Shown: in pieces, positions 1-6,590 of the stretch
Position numbering within the stretch: the stretch's first letter is position 1
Layout of the letters: each line of letters begins with the position of its first letter
DNA from: Telluria mixta
Lineage (GTDB): Bacteria; Pseudomonadota; Gammaproteobacteria; Burkholderiales; Burkholderiaceae_D
Assembly (NCBI RefSeq): GCF_029223865.1
Contig: NZ_CP119520.1
Span: 4,216,001-4,280,000 of the forward strand
Direction: 5' to 3'
Length of the DNA: 64,000 nucleotides
The notes under the pieces: generated by a model
What the model saw: only the letters and a program-made list of their open reading frames with translations
Database searches by the model: none
What the model was told of the DNA's origin: nothing
Made by a program: the position numbers and the translations under genes

Positions 1-1181
1 CTGGTGTACAGCGGCGTGAAGCCGAAGCGCATGATCGCCGGCTCGCGGTAGTCGCCGATGACGCCGCGTGCGATCAGCGCCTGCATCACCGCGTACCCGT
101 GCGGATGCGTGAAGCTCACCTGGCTCCCGCGCGCGGCATGCTCGCGCGGCGTGACGAGGCCCAGCGGATGCGCGGCGCAGCGGCTTTCCACCAGCGCGAT
201 GAACAGGTCCGTCAGCGCCAGCGATTTGGCGCGCAGGGCGGCCATGGTGGTGGCCTCGAAGATCTCGAGCCCGCACTCGACGAGCGCCAGCGACACGACC
301 GGCTGCGTGCCGCACAGCGCGCGCCCGATGCCGTCGGCGGCCTCGAACCCGTGCGACATCGCGAACGGCGCCGCATGGCTCCACCAGCCCGTGAGCGGAT
401 GGCGGAACGCGGCCTGGTGGCGCTTGGGCACCCAGATGAAGGCGGGCGCGCCCGGCCCGCCGTTCAGGTATTTATACGTGCAGCCTACGGCGAAGTCGGC
501 ATCGGCCCCATTCAGGTCCACCGGCACGGCGCCGGCCGAATGGGCGAGGTCCCACAGCACGAGGGCGCCGCGGGCGTGCGCGTGACGGGTCAGCGCGGCC
601 ATGTCGTGCATGCGCCCCGTGCGGTAGTTCACGTGCGTGAGCATCAGTACGGCGCAGTCGGCGTCGACGGCCGCTTCCAGTTCTTCCGGCGTGTCGACCA
701 GGTGGATGCGGTAGCCGCGGTCCAGCCAGCGTGCGAGACCGTCCGCCATATAGATATCGGTGGGGAAGTTGCTGCGTTCCGTGACGAGGACCTTGCGGGC
801 CGGGTCGCGGTCGGCCTGGATCGCGAGCGCGGCGGCCAGCGCCTTGAACAGGTTCAGCGACGTCGTGTCCGTGACGACCACTTCGCCGGCCCCGGCGCCG
901 ATCAGGGGCGCGAGGCGGTCGCCCAGGCGGCCGGGCAGGGCGAACCAGCCGGCCGTGTTCCAGCTGCGGATCAATCCCTGGCCCCACTCCTGGGCGACGA
1001 CGTCGCGTGCGCGGTCGAGGGCGGCGCGCGGGCGGGCGCCCAGCGAATTGCCGTCCAGGTAGATGACGCCCTCGGGCAGGTCGAATCGGTCGCGCAGCGG
1101 TGCGGCCGGGTCGGCGGCGTCGAGCGCGAGGCTGGCCGCGCGCGTGGTGACGGCGGCGGTGTCATACGTAGGTGGGTTCAT
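1..1181 (-). CDS. kynU: Kynureninase, cut by the window edge
   Basis: Kynureninase is a PLP enzyme that cleaves kynurenine or 3-hydroxykynurenine to anthranilate or 3-hydroxyanthranilate plus alanine, in cytosolic tryptophan breakdown. About 393 residues are visible from an ATG at 1181. Near the N-terminus is the DGNSLG motif typical of the family. The PLP lysine lies in [13 protein letters not shown] (Lys237), with the upstream DLAHSAG segment that holds the cofactor-binding Asp. The family is about 415 residues long, so roughly the last 20-25 are beyond the window. It is transcribed away from the flhDC control region. No other kyn gene is visible here. Confidence 0.93.
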   Translation of the reverse strand, partial: MNPPTYDTAAVTTRAASLALDAADPAAPLRDRFDLPEGVIYLDGNSLGARPRAALDRARDVVAQEWGQGLIRSWNTAGWFALPGRLGDRLAPLIGAGAGEVVVTDTTSLNLFKALAAALAIQADRDPARKVLVTERSNFPTDIYMADGLARWLDRGYRIHLVDTPEELEAAVDADCAVLMLTHVNYRTGRMHDMAALTRHAHARGALVLWDLAHSAGAVPVDLNGADADFAVGCTYKYLNGGPGAPAFIWVPKRHQAAFRHPLTGWWSHAAPFAMSHGFEAADGIGRALCGTQPVVSLALVECGLEIFEATTMAALRAKSLALTDLFIALVESRCAAHPLGLVTPREHAARGSQVSFTHPHGYAVMQALIARGVIGDYREPAIMRFGFTPLYT

Positions 1182-1252
1182 GCGGGAAGTGTAGCCACTT
1201 TTACATCAATCGGGCGCAGAAAAAATTTTTCGAAAATTTTTGGTCCGGACCC

Positions 1253-1279
1253 TAAAGTTCTCCGGAAGGCGTCCGATAA
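1253..1279 (+). promoter_or_regulatory. Sigma-28 (FliA)-like promoter, unit 1
   Basis: TAAAGTTC, an 11-bp spacer, then TCCGATAA. The known enterobacterial FliA consensus is TAAAGTTT-N11-GCCGATAA, so 14 of 16 positions match with the exact spacer. Confidence 0.65.
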
Positions 1280-1330
1280 CCCATCCAGATACCCGGGAAA
1301 GGGTCTCGAAAAAAATTTTTGCAGGAACCC

Positions 1331-1357
1331 TAAAGTTTTCAAAAAGGCTGCCGATAA
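1331..1357 (+). promoter_or_regulatory. Sigma-28 (FliA)-like promoter, unit 2 (perfect consensus)
   Basis: TAAAGTTT, an 11-bp spacer, then GCCGATAA. This is identical to the FliA consensus at all 16 positions and in spacing. It is the strongest promoter call in the window. Confidence 0.8.
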
Positions 1358-1404
1358 CCCTCTCAGATGACCGGGATTGGATCAAAAAAAGTTTGTCGAA
1401 ACCC

Positions 1405-1431
1405 TAAAGTTCGGCAAAAACGGTCCGATAA
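1405..1431 (+). promoter_or_regulatory. Sigma-28 (FliA)-like promoter, unit 3
   Basis: TAAAGTTC, an 11-bp spacer, then TCCGATAA. This is 14 of 16 consensus positions, with the same variant bases as unit 1. Confidence 0.65.
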
Positions 1432-1480
1432 CGAGTCAGTAGGGTTGCTTGAGGGACAAAAAATTTTTTTTGAGGAACCC

Positions 1481-1507
1481 TAAAGTTCCCGAAACCGTTG
1501 ACGTAAA
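1481..1507 (+). promoter_or_regulatory. Degenerate sigma-28-like promoter, unit 4
   Basis: TAAAGTTC, an 11-bp spacer, then GACGTAAA. The -35 box is kept and the -10 box is weak. It is the unit closest to flhD, about 260 bp from the start codon. Confidence 0.35.
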
Positions 1508-1510
1508 CCA

Positions 1511-1758
1511 ACACAGCAATACGTTGTTGGCGACGTCGAAGGGCAGGAAAACGCCCCGGTTGCACATCATTCTTCCGCCCCCTTTTCATAGGGGAGCCAC
1601 CACGATTCGGCAGGGTTTGTCAGACAAACTCCTACGGATCGACTTCGTCTTTGCCGGACGAAAAATACAGACACTCTCCAATTCTCCAAAAGTTTCCTCA
1701 CAGTCAGAATCTATCTCAACGGCAACACACAACGCCTCACAGATAGATCAACCGGAGA
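1511..1758 (+). promoter_or_regulatory. Long flhD leader with a 15-bp palindrome
   Basis: This stretch between the promoter array and the flhD ribosome site has no convincing reading frame. It holds a perfect inverted repeat, GTTTGTC-A-GACAAAC, at 1615-1629, which could be an operator or a leader hairpin. If the upstream promoters are used, the flhD mRNA has a 5' leader of roughly 250-480 nt. I saw no clear sigma-70 or other activator site. Confidence 0.4.
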
Positions 1759-1765
1759 GATGGAA

Positions 1766-2083
1766 ATGACTGCGAACGACATGATGGCTGAAATTCGTGA
1801 TGCAAACCTGAGCTACCTGATGCTGGCACAGCAGATGATCCGCGCAGACAAGGTCACCGCAATCTTCCGTCTCGGCATCTCGGCCGACATCGCCGACCTG
1901 CTCGAAGGCATGAGCAACGCCCAGATCCTGAAACTCGCCGGCGGCAACATGATGCTGGCCCGCTTCCGCTTCGACGACGCCGCGATCCTCGGCATGCTGA
2001 CGAGCCACAGCAAAGACCGCGCCCTGGCCCAGTCGCACGCCGCCATCCTGATGGCTGGCCAGCCCGCCGAAGAAATCGCATAG
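1766..2083 (+). CDS. flhD: Flagellar transcriptional activator subunit FlhD
   Basis: FlhD is one half of the FlhD4C2 master activator that switches on class II flagellar promoters. The protein is 105 residues and shows the family core ANLSYLMLAQQMI and FRLGIS...LA. Two in-frame ATGs are possible, at 1760 and 1766. GGAG at 1754-1757 is 2 nt from the first and 8 nt from the second, so 1766 is preferred. The stop codon runs directly into a hairpin repeat (2083-2120). FlhC follows, so the pair is one transcript with the hairpin between the two genes. Confidence 0.93.
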   Translation: MTANDMMAEIRDANLSYLMLAQQMIRADKVTAIFRLGISADIADLLEGMSNAQILKLAGGNMMLARFRFDDAAILGMLTSHSKDRALAQSHAAILMAGQPAEEIA

Positions 2084-2120
2084 GGTCAGAGCCCGGTTTT
2101 TCAGTTAGGGCTCTAACCCG
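2083..2120 (+). repeat. GGGTCAGAGCCC hairpin repeat, copy 1
   Basis: The arms GGGTCAGAGCCC (2083-2094) and GGGCTCTAACCC (2108-2119) pair with one mismatch around a 13-nt T-rich loop. It is the same element as at 6107-6145 and 57112-57163. It sits between flhD and flhC and shares the last base of the flhD stop codon. It could lower readthrough or protect the mRNA 3' end and so set the FlhD:FlhC ratio. That role is inferred. Confidence 0.75.
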
Positions 2121-2178
2121 GGTGTCCCGGCCTGCAGCCCCATCAAAGTCGAACTCAAGCGAAGTCACGGAGAACAGC

Positions 2179-2727
2179 ATGACCAAGAAAAGCGTCGTCT
2201 CGGAAGCCCAGGAAATCCAGCTGGCCATCGAACTGATCCAGCTCGGTGCCCGCCTCCAGCTGCTGGAAAGCGAAGTCTCCCTGTCGCGCGAGCGCCTGAT
2301 CAAGCTGTACAAGGAACTGAAGGGCGTGTCGCCGCCGAAGGGCATGCTGCCGTTCTCGACCGACTGGTTCCTGACCTGGCAACCGAATATCCACGCTTCG
2401 CTGTACATCAACATCTATAAATTCCTGGTCGAGTACGCCGGTGCCACGGGCATCGAAGCCGTGATGAAGGCCTACAAGCTGTACCTGGAACAAATGCCGC
2501 CGGCCGCGGGCGAAGAGCCGCTGCTGTCGCTGACCCGCGCTTGGACCCTCGTGCGCTTCTTCCAGGGCAATATGCTCCAGCTGGCGCCGTGCTCCAAGTG
2601 CCAGGGTAAATATGTCGTCAACGCCCTCGACCTGAACAACGATTACCAGTGCGGCCTGTGCCACATGCCTTCGCGTGCCGGCAAGACCCGCAAGGCCAAG
2701 GACGCCGCCGCACTCGCCGCCGCCTGA
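2179..2727 (+). CDS. flhC: Flagellar transcriptional activator subunit FlhC
   Basis: FlhC is the DNA-binding partner of FlhD. The 182-residue protein matches the family along its length, with RLIKLYKELKG, PPKGMLPFSTDWF and LTRAWTLVRF. Four cysteines, C138, C141, C158 and C161, form the zinc site. The start at 2179 (MTKKSVVSEA) matches the usual N-terminus and has ACGGAG about 7 nt upstream. An upstream in-frame ATG at 2122 would add an unlikely 19 residues that overlap the hairpin. A lysine/alanine tail follows the zinc site. Confidence 0.95.
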   Translation: MTKKSVVSEAQEIQLAIELIQLGARLQLLESEVSLSRERLIKLYKELKGVSPPKGMLPFSTDWFLTWQPNIHASLYINIYKFLVEYAGATGIEAVMKAYKLYLEQMPPAAGEEPLLSLTRAWTLVRFFQGNMLQLAPCSKCQGKYVVNALDLNNDYQCGLCHMPSRAGKTRKAKDAAALAAA

Positions 2728-2747
2728 GCGGTCCTCCCTCCAGGTCG

Positions 2748-3521
2748 ATGACCCAGCCTGCCTCGCGCCGCGCATTCGCGGCGCCGTCCGTCCGCGCGCT
2801 GCTGGCCCAGGCCGGCGCTTTCCCGCTTACCCTGATCGCCGTCTGGCTGCTCGCCCGCGCGGGCATGCCCATGTCGTGGGAGGGCGTTGCCCTCATCCAG
2901 GGTGCCTTCGCCGCGCTGCTGGCCTGGGCCTTCCGGCTCGCCATCTGGTGGCGCGCCATCGAACTCGTATTTCCGACCGGCGTGCTGCTGGCGCGCGGCT
3001 TCGATCTGCCGCCGGGCCTGTTCCTCGTGCTGTTCGTACTGTTCCTTCTAATATATTGGTCGACGTTCCGCACGCAGGTGCCGTACTACCCGTCCGGGCG
3101 TACGGCCTGGGATGCCGTCGCGGACGTGCTGCCCGCCGACCGTCCGCTCGCGATCGCCGACGTGGGCAGCGGCCTGGGCGGCCTCGTGCTCGACCTGGCG
3201 CGGCGCCGGCCGGATTCCCGGGTGGACGGCATCGAACTGGCACCGCTGCCGTGGTTCGTCAGCCGCGTGCGCGCAAAACTGTCCGGCAGCCGGGCGCGCT
3301 TCCTGCGTGCCGACTACGAATCGGTGAATTTCAGTCACTACGACGTCGTGTTCGCCTATCTGTCACCGGCCGCGATGGCAGGGTTGTGGCGCAAGGCGGA
3401 GAGCGAAATGCGCCCCGGTAGCATCCTGTTAAGTTACGAATTCGACATTCCCGGGAGAATGCCCGACCGTCGCATTGTGACGACTAACAGTAAGAAAATT
3501 CTCTTTCTTTGGCAATTTTGA
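2748..3521 (+). CDS. Membrane-anchored class I SAM methyltransferase-like protein
   Basis: This 257-residue protein lies between flhDC and motAB on the same strand. The first ~105 residues hold about three hydrophobic helices, among them LLAQAGAFPLTLIAVWLLAR and FLVLFVLFLLIYW. A Rossmann domain follows with motif I IADVGSGLGG, an acidic motif GIEL and FLRADY, typical of SAM-dependent methyltransferases. The start at 2748 (MTQPASRR) avoids overlap with flhC; its ribosome site is weak. The substrate is unknown. The position suggests co-expression with motility genes, but a link to flagella is inference. The C-terminus is short and basic. Confidence 0.7.
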   Translation: MTQPASRRAFAAPSVRALLAQAGAFPLTLIAVWLLARAGMPMSWEGVALIQGAFAALLAWAFRLAIWWRAIELVFPTGVLLARGFDLPPGLFLVLFVLFLLIYWSTFRTQVPYYPSGRTAWDAVADVLPADRPLAIADVGSGLGGLVLDLARRRPDSRVDGIELAPLPWFVSRVRAKLSGSRARFLRADYESVNFSHYDVVFAYLSPAAMAGLWRKAESEMRPGSILLSYEFDIPGRMPDRRIVTTNSKKILFLWQF

Positions 3522-3559
3522 CGGTCGTCGGGGCACTTTTACTTGCCCGTGGGCCATTC

Positions 3560-3586
3560 TCAAGCTAATCTAGTTCCCTACGTAAA
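3560..3586 (+). promoter_or_regulatory. Weak sigma-28-like promoter upstream of motA
   Basis: TCAAGCTA, 11 bp, then TACGTAAA. The spacing is exact but only about 9 of 16 consensus bases match. The second box resembles that of the degenerate unit 4 upstream of flhD. motA genes are classically FliA-dependent, which is the main reason to list it. Confidence 0.3.
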
Positions 3587-3655
3587 TATTTCTCTTTGGA
3601 TTCATCAACTTGGATCCAATCCGGGCGAACCCCGGAATCACGCATCGGGAGTCCC

Positions 3656-4516
3656 GTGTTTGTCATTGTTGGTTACGTAATCGTCTGCGCGTGCGTCTTC
3701 GGCGGCTTTGCCATGGCCGGCGGTCACCTGGCAGCATTGTTCCAGCCCCTCGAACTGCTGATGATCGGCGGCGCGGCCTTCGGTGCATTCTTCGTCGGTA
3801 ACACGCCCAAGGCGGTGAAGGCGACCGTTGCGGCGCTGCCCACGCTGTTCAAGGGTTCCAAATACACGCGCGAAATGTACATGGAGTTGATGTCGCTGCT
3901 GTTCGACGTGCTGTCGAAGGTGCGCAAGGAAGGCCTGATGTCGATCGAAGGCGACATCGAGAGCCCCGAGCAGAGCCCCGTGTTCTCGAAGTACCCGCTG
4001 GTGCTGGCGGACCACCACATTATCGAATTCATCACCGATTACCTGCGACTGATGGTTTCGGGCAACATGGACGCGTTCCAGATCGAGAACCTGATGGACA
4101 ACGAGATCGAGACCCACCATCATGAAGGTGCGGTCCCGGCGCAATGTATCGCGAAGCTGGGCGACGGCCTGCCGGCGTTCGGTATCGTGGCGGCCGTGAT
4201 GGGCGTGGTGCACACGATGGAATCCGTGGGCCTGCCGCCGGCCGAGCTGGGCATGCTGATCGCGCACGCGCTCGTCGGTACGTTCCTCGGTATCCTGCTG
4301 GCCTATGGCTTCGTCGGACCGCTGTCCAGCCTGCTCGAACAGAAGCTGGAAGAATCGAGCAAGATGTTCCAGACCGTGAAGGTGACGCTGCTGGCGAGCC
4401 TGAACGGTTACGCGCCGGCGCTGGCCGTCGAATTCGGCCGCAAAGTGCTGTACTCGACCGAGCGTCCGACGTTCGCGGAACTCGAGGACCACATCAAGAA
4501 GGCCAAGAGCAAGTAA
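3656..4516 (+). CDS. motA: Flagellar motor stator protein MotA
   Basis: MotA is the inner-membrane stator subunit that with MotB conducts protons and turns the rotor. A GTG start at 3656 gives 286 residues, the usual family length, beginning FVIVGYVIVCACVFGG, with GGGAG 4 nt upstream. The longer frame from 3596 adds 20 unrelated residues. Four membrane segments are visible: about residues 1-20, 28-50, 170-190 (PAFGIVAAVMGVV, holding the conserved proline) and 200-222. The cytoplasmic loop between helices 2 and 3 has the charged residues that meet FliG. motB follows after 36 bp. Confidence 0.93.
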   Translation: MFVIVGYVIVCACVFGGFAMAGGHLAALFQPLELLMIGGAAFGAFFVGNTPKAVKATVAALPTLFKGSKYTREMYMELMSLLFDVLSKVRKEGLMSIEGDIESPEQSPVFSKYPLVLADHHIIEFITDYLRLMVSGNMDAFQIENLMDNEIETHHHEGAVPAQCIAKLGDGLPAFGIVAAVMGVVHTMESVGLPPAELGMLIAHALVGTFLGILLAYGFVGPLSSLLEQKLEESSKMFQTVKVTLLASLNGYAPALAVEFGRKVLYSTERPTFAELEDHIKKAKSK

Positions 4517-4552
4517 TGGTGCGAGGTAACCACATCGGCGCGGGAGTCCGTC

Positions 4553-5524
4553 ATGGCTGACGAAGGCCAGAAGCCGATCATCGTCAAGCGCGTCAAGAAG
4601 GGCGGCCATGGTCACCATGGCGGTGCCTGGAAGATCGCGTACGCCGACTTCGTGACGGCGATGATGGCATTCTTCCTGCTCATGTGGCTGCTCGGCTCGA
4701 CGACCAAGGGCGACATGGAAGGCATCGCCCAGTACTTCAAGACGCCGCTGAAGGTCGCCATGCAGGGCGGCTCAGGCGCCGGCAACAGCAATTCGATCCT
4801 GCAGGGCGGCGGCAAGGACCTGACGCGCCGCAACGGCCAGGTCAAGAACGGCGACATCGAGCCCAACAAGAAATCGATGGACCTGAAGTCCGCGCGCGAA
4901 GCCCTCGAGAAGGCCGAGGCGGCGCGCCTGGAAGAGCTGAAGCAACGCATCCAGCAGACGATCGACGCCAATCCGCTGCTGCGCAAGTACAAGAACCAGC
5001 TGCTGCTCGACGTGACGAGCGAAGGCCTGCGCATCCAGATCGTCGACGAAAAGAATCGCCCCATGTTCGCCTCGGCGAGTGCGCAGTTGCAACCGTACAC
5101 CCGCGACATCCTCGATGTGCTGGGCCTCGTGCTGAACGACGTGCCGAACCGTATCGGGCTGTCGGGGCACACGGATTCCACGCCGTATTCGACCGCCGAA
5201 GGTTATACGAACTGGGAATTGTCGGCCGACCGCGCCAATGCTTCGCGCCGCGAACTGGTGCATGGCGGCCTGTCCGACGCCAAGATCCTGCGCGTGGTGG
5301 GTCTCGGCTCGGCCGTCCATCTCGACCGCGCGGATCCATTCAACCCGATCAACCGCCGCATCAGCATTCTCGTGATGAACAAGCGGACCGAGAACGCCGT
5401 GCTGCACGACGGTACGCCGCTGGACGTGCCGGGCGAAAGTGCGGATGCGGCGGTAAAAGCCGTAGCTGAGGCAACGGGTGGCGGTCTGGCACAGCCGGCG
5501 GCAGCGCCGGCCGGGAAGAAATAA
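4553..5524 (+). CDS. motB: Flagellar motor stator protein MotB
   Basis: MotB anchors the stator to peptidoglycan. The 323-residue protein starts at an ATG with GGGAG 6 nt upstream. A single N-terminal helix carries the proton-binding aspartate in YADFVTAMMAFFLLMW. A plug/linker region follows, then an OmpA-like peptidoglycan domain at about residues 160-275 with GLSGHTDSTPY and NRRISILV. An Ala/Gly-rich tail ends the protein. It is co-transcribed with motA, and the next gene begins 25 bp later. Confidence 0.95.
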   Translation: MADEGQKPIIVKRVKKGGHGHHGGAWKIAYADFVTAMMAFFLLMWLLGSTTKGDMEGIAQYFKTPLKVAMQGGSGAGNSNSILQGGGKDLTRRNGQVKNGDIEPNKKSMDLKSAREALEKAEAARLEELKQRIQQTIDANPLLRKYKNQLLLDVTSEGLRIQIVDEKNRPMFASASAQLQPYTRDILDVLGLVLNDVPNRIGLSGHTDSTPYSTAEGYTNWELSADRANASRRELVHGGLSDAKILRVVGLGSAVHLDRADPFNPINRRISILVMNKRTENAVLHDGTPLDVPGESADAAVKAVAEATGGGLAQPAAAPAGKK

Positions 5525-5549
5525 CGGGCGGGGAGTTCTGGAGGATTTT

Positions 5550-6101
5550 ATGACGACAAGAAAAAAGATTCTCGGGTCACACGTCAAGCGCCTCCTGTCG
5601 GGTGTATCCGACCATGGCCGGCGCCACCTGTCCGAAGTCGAGACCGACCTCGTGCAGACGACGTTGTTGCTGGAGGAAGCCGTCGAGAAGCTGACGAACA
5701 GCTTCATGGCGATCCACCACGTGGTCGACTCGCGCCAGGAGGCGATCAACCGCCTGCTGGCGGGGCAGGCCCCGACGGCCGAGGAGAGTGCATGCCTGAC
5801 GGGCATGTCGGGCGAGATCGCCGGCCACGTGAACGCGGCCGTGACGAGCATGCAGTTCCAGGACATGACGAGCCAGCTGCTGGACCGCACGCTGCGCCGC
5901 GTGACCGGCCTGCGCGATTTCCTGACGACGCTGTCCGAGCATGGCGACGAGATCCTGCCGGAGAGCGACGGCGACGAGATCGTCGAGCGCCTCGGGAAGG
6001 TCAGCATGGCGCTGGCGATCCAGTCGCTCGAGCTGCGGAGTATGCTGCGCAAGTCGGTGGAGCAGCGGCATCTCGAGAGCGGCGACGTGGAATTGTTTTA
6101 A
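5550..6101 (+). CDS. CheZ-like chemotaxis protein
   Basis: This 183-residue, mostly helical protein lies between motB and cheY. A GGAGG site 5 nt upstream fixes the start at 5550. Residues 100-109, SMQFQDMTSQ, resemble the CheZ active site AQDFQDLTGQ. The Asp/Gln pair is kept with the same four-residue spacing (Asp105, Gln109). Long amphipathic helices surround it, as in the CheZ four-helix bundle. It lacks the C-terminal CheY-binding peptide DDLLDSLGF seen in the cheZ of this locus. It may dephosphorylate the adjacent CheY, or use the fold only as a scaffold. Similar sequences are often named just chemotaxis protein. Confidence 0.7.
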   Translation: MTTRKKILGSHVKRLLSGVSDHGRRHLSEVETDLVQTTLLLEEAVEKLTNSFMAIHHVVDSRQEAINRLLAGQAPTAEESACLTGMSGEIAGHVNAAVTSMQFQDMTSQLLDRTLRRVTGLRDFLTTLSEHGDEILPESDGDEIVERLGKVSMALAIQSLELRSMLRKSVEQRHLESGDVELF

Positions 6102-6106
6102 TTTAC

Positions 6107-6145
6107 GGGGTCAGAGCCCGAATTTCTCGGGTGGGCTCTGACCCC
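6107..6145 (+). repeat. GGGGTCAGAGCCC hairpin repeat, copy 2
   Basis: Perfect 13-bp inverted arms, GGGGTCAGAGCCC (6107-6119) and GGGCTCTGACCCC (6133-6145), with a 13-nt loop. It lies in the 78-bp gap between the CheZ-like gene and cheY, inside the presumed operon. Confidence 0.85.
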
Positions 6146-6179
6146 GACTGACTACAGAAAAAACAGCAGGAGCATAAAG

Positions 6180-6545
6180 ATGGCAAAAACTATTCTCGCA
6201 GTCGACGATTCCAGTTCCCTGCGCCAGATGGTGGCTTTCAGCCTGAAGGCCGCGGGCTACCAAGTGGTGGAAGCCGTCGACGGACAGGATGGCCTGGAAA
6301 AGGCGAAGCTTCAGACCGTCGACCTGGTCCTGACCGACCAGAACATGCCGAAGATGGACGGGCTCACCCTCATCAAGTCGCTGCGCGGCCTGCCGGGCTA
6401 CCAGAAGACGCCGATCCTCATGCTCACGACCGAGTCGTCCGAAGACATGAAGACGAAAGGCCGCGCGGCCGGCGCCAACGGCTGGCTGGTCAAGCCGTTC
6501 GACCCGCAGCGCCTGATCGAGGTGGTCAAGAAAGTCATCGGCTAA
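6180..6545 (+). CDS. CheY-type single-domain response regulator (first copy)
   Basis: This 121-residue receiver domain has acidic pair Asp9/Asp10, phospho-acceptor Asp53 (LTDQNMPKMDG), Thr83 and Lys105 (VKPF). The position that holds the switch Tyr106 in E. coli CheY is Trp102. It therefore differs from the canonical CheY at 12101, which keeps the tyrosine. It sits directly upstream of cheA and downstream of a CheZ-like gene, so CheA is the likely phosphodonor. It may be a motor regulator or a phosphate sink. Confidence 0.88.
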   Translation: MAKTILAVDDSSSLRQMVAFSLKAAGYQVVEAVDGQDGLEKAKLQTVDLVLTDQNMPKMDGLTLIKSLRGLPGYQKTPILMLTTESSEDMKTKGRAAGANGWLVKPFDPQRLIEVVKKVIG

Positions 6546-6590
6546 GGGGCCCATGGGTTTCCCGCCGATCGCACCAGACGGATATTTGAC

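Larger units (their letters stand above)
1219..1510 (+). repeat. Four tandem ~76-bp units with sigma-28-like promoters
   Basis: The shared CCCTAAAGTT box recurs four times at spacings of 78, 74 and 76 bp. Each unit has an A-tract/T-tract run, then a GGAACCCTAAAGTT-like box, then 11 bp and a CCGATAA-like box. The first three units keep both boxes and the fourth has a degraded second box. The non-motif sequence has diverged, so these are old or selected repeats and not recent slippage. The array lies in the 584-bp gap between kynU and flhD and points toward flhD. Confidence 0.85.

Noticed and set aside
99..1370. A 423-residue plus-strand reading frame over kynU
   Set aside because: It is antisense to a clear kynureninase with intact motifs and its translation is low-complexity Arg/Gly/Ala, a typical GC-rich shadow.
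1219..1510. CRISPR array
   Set aside because: The ~76-bp units are too diverged and too long, with repeat parts of about 10-14 bp, and no cas gene is near. Promoter repeats explain them better.
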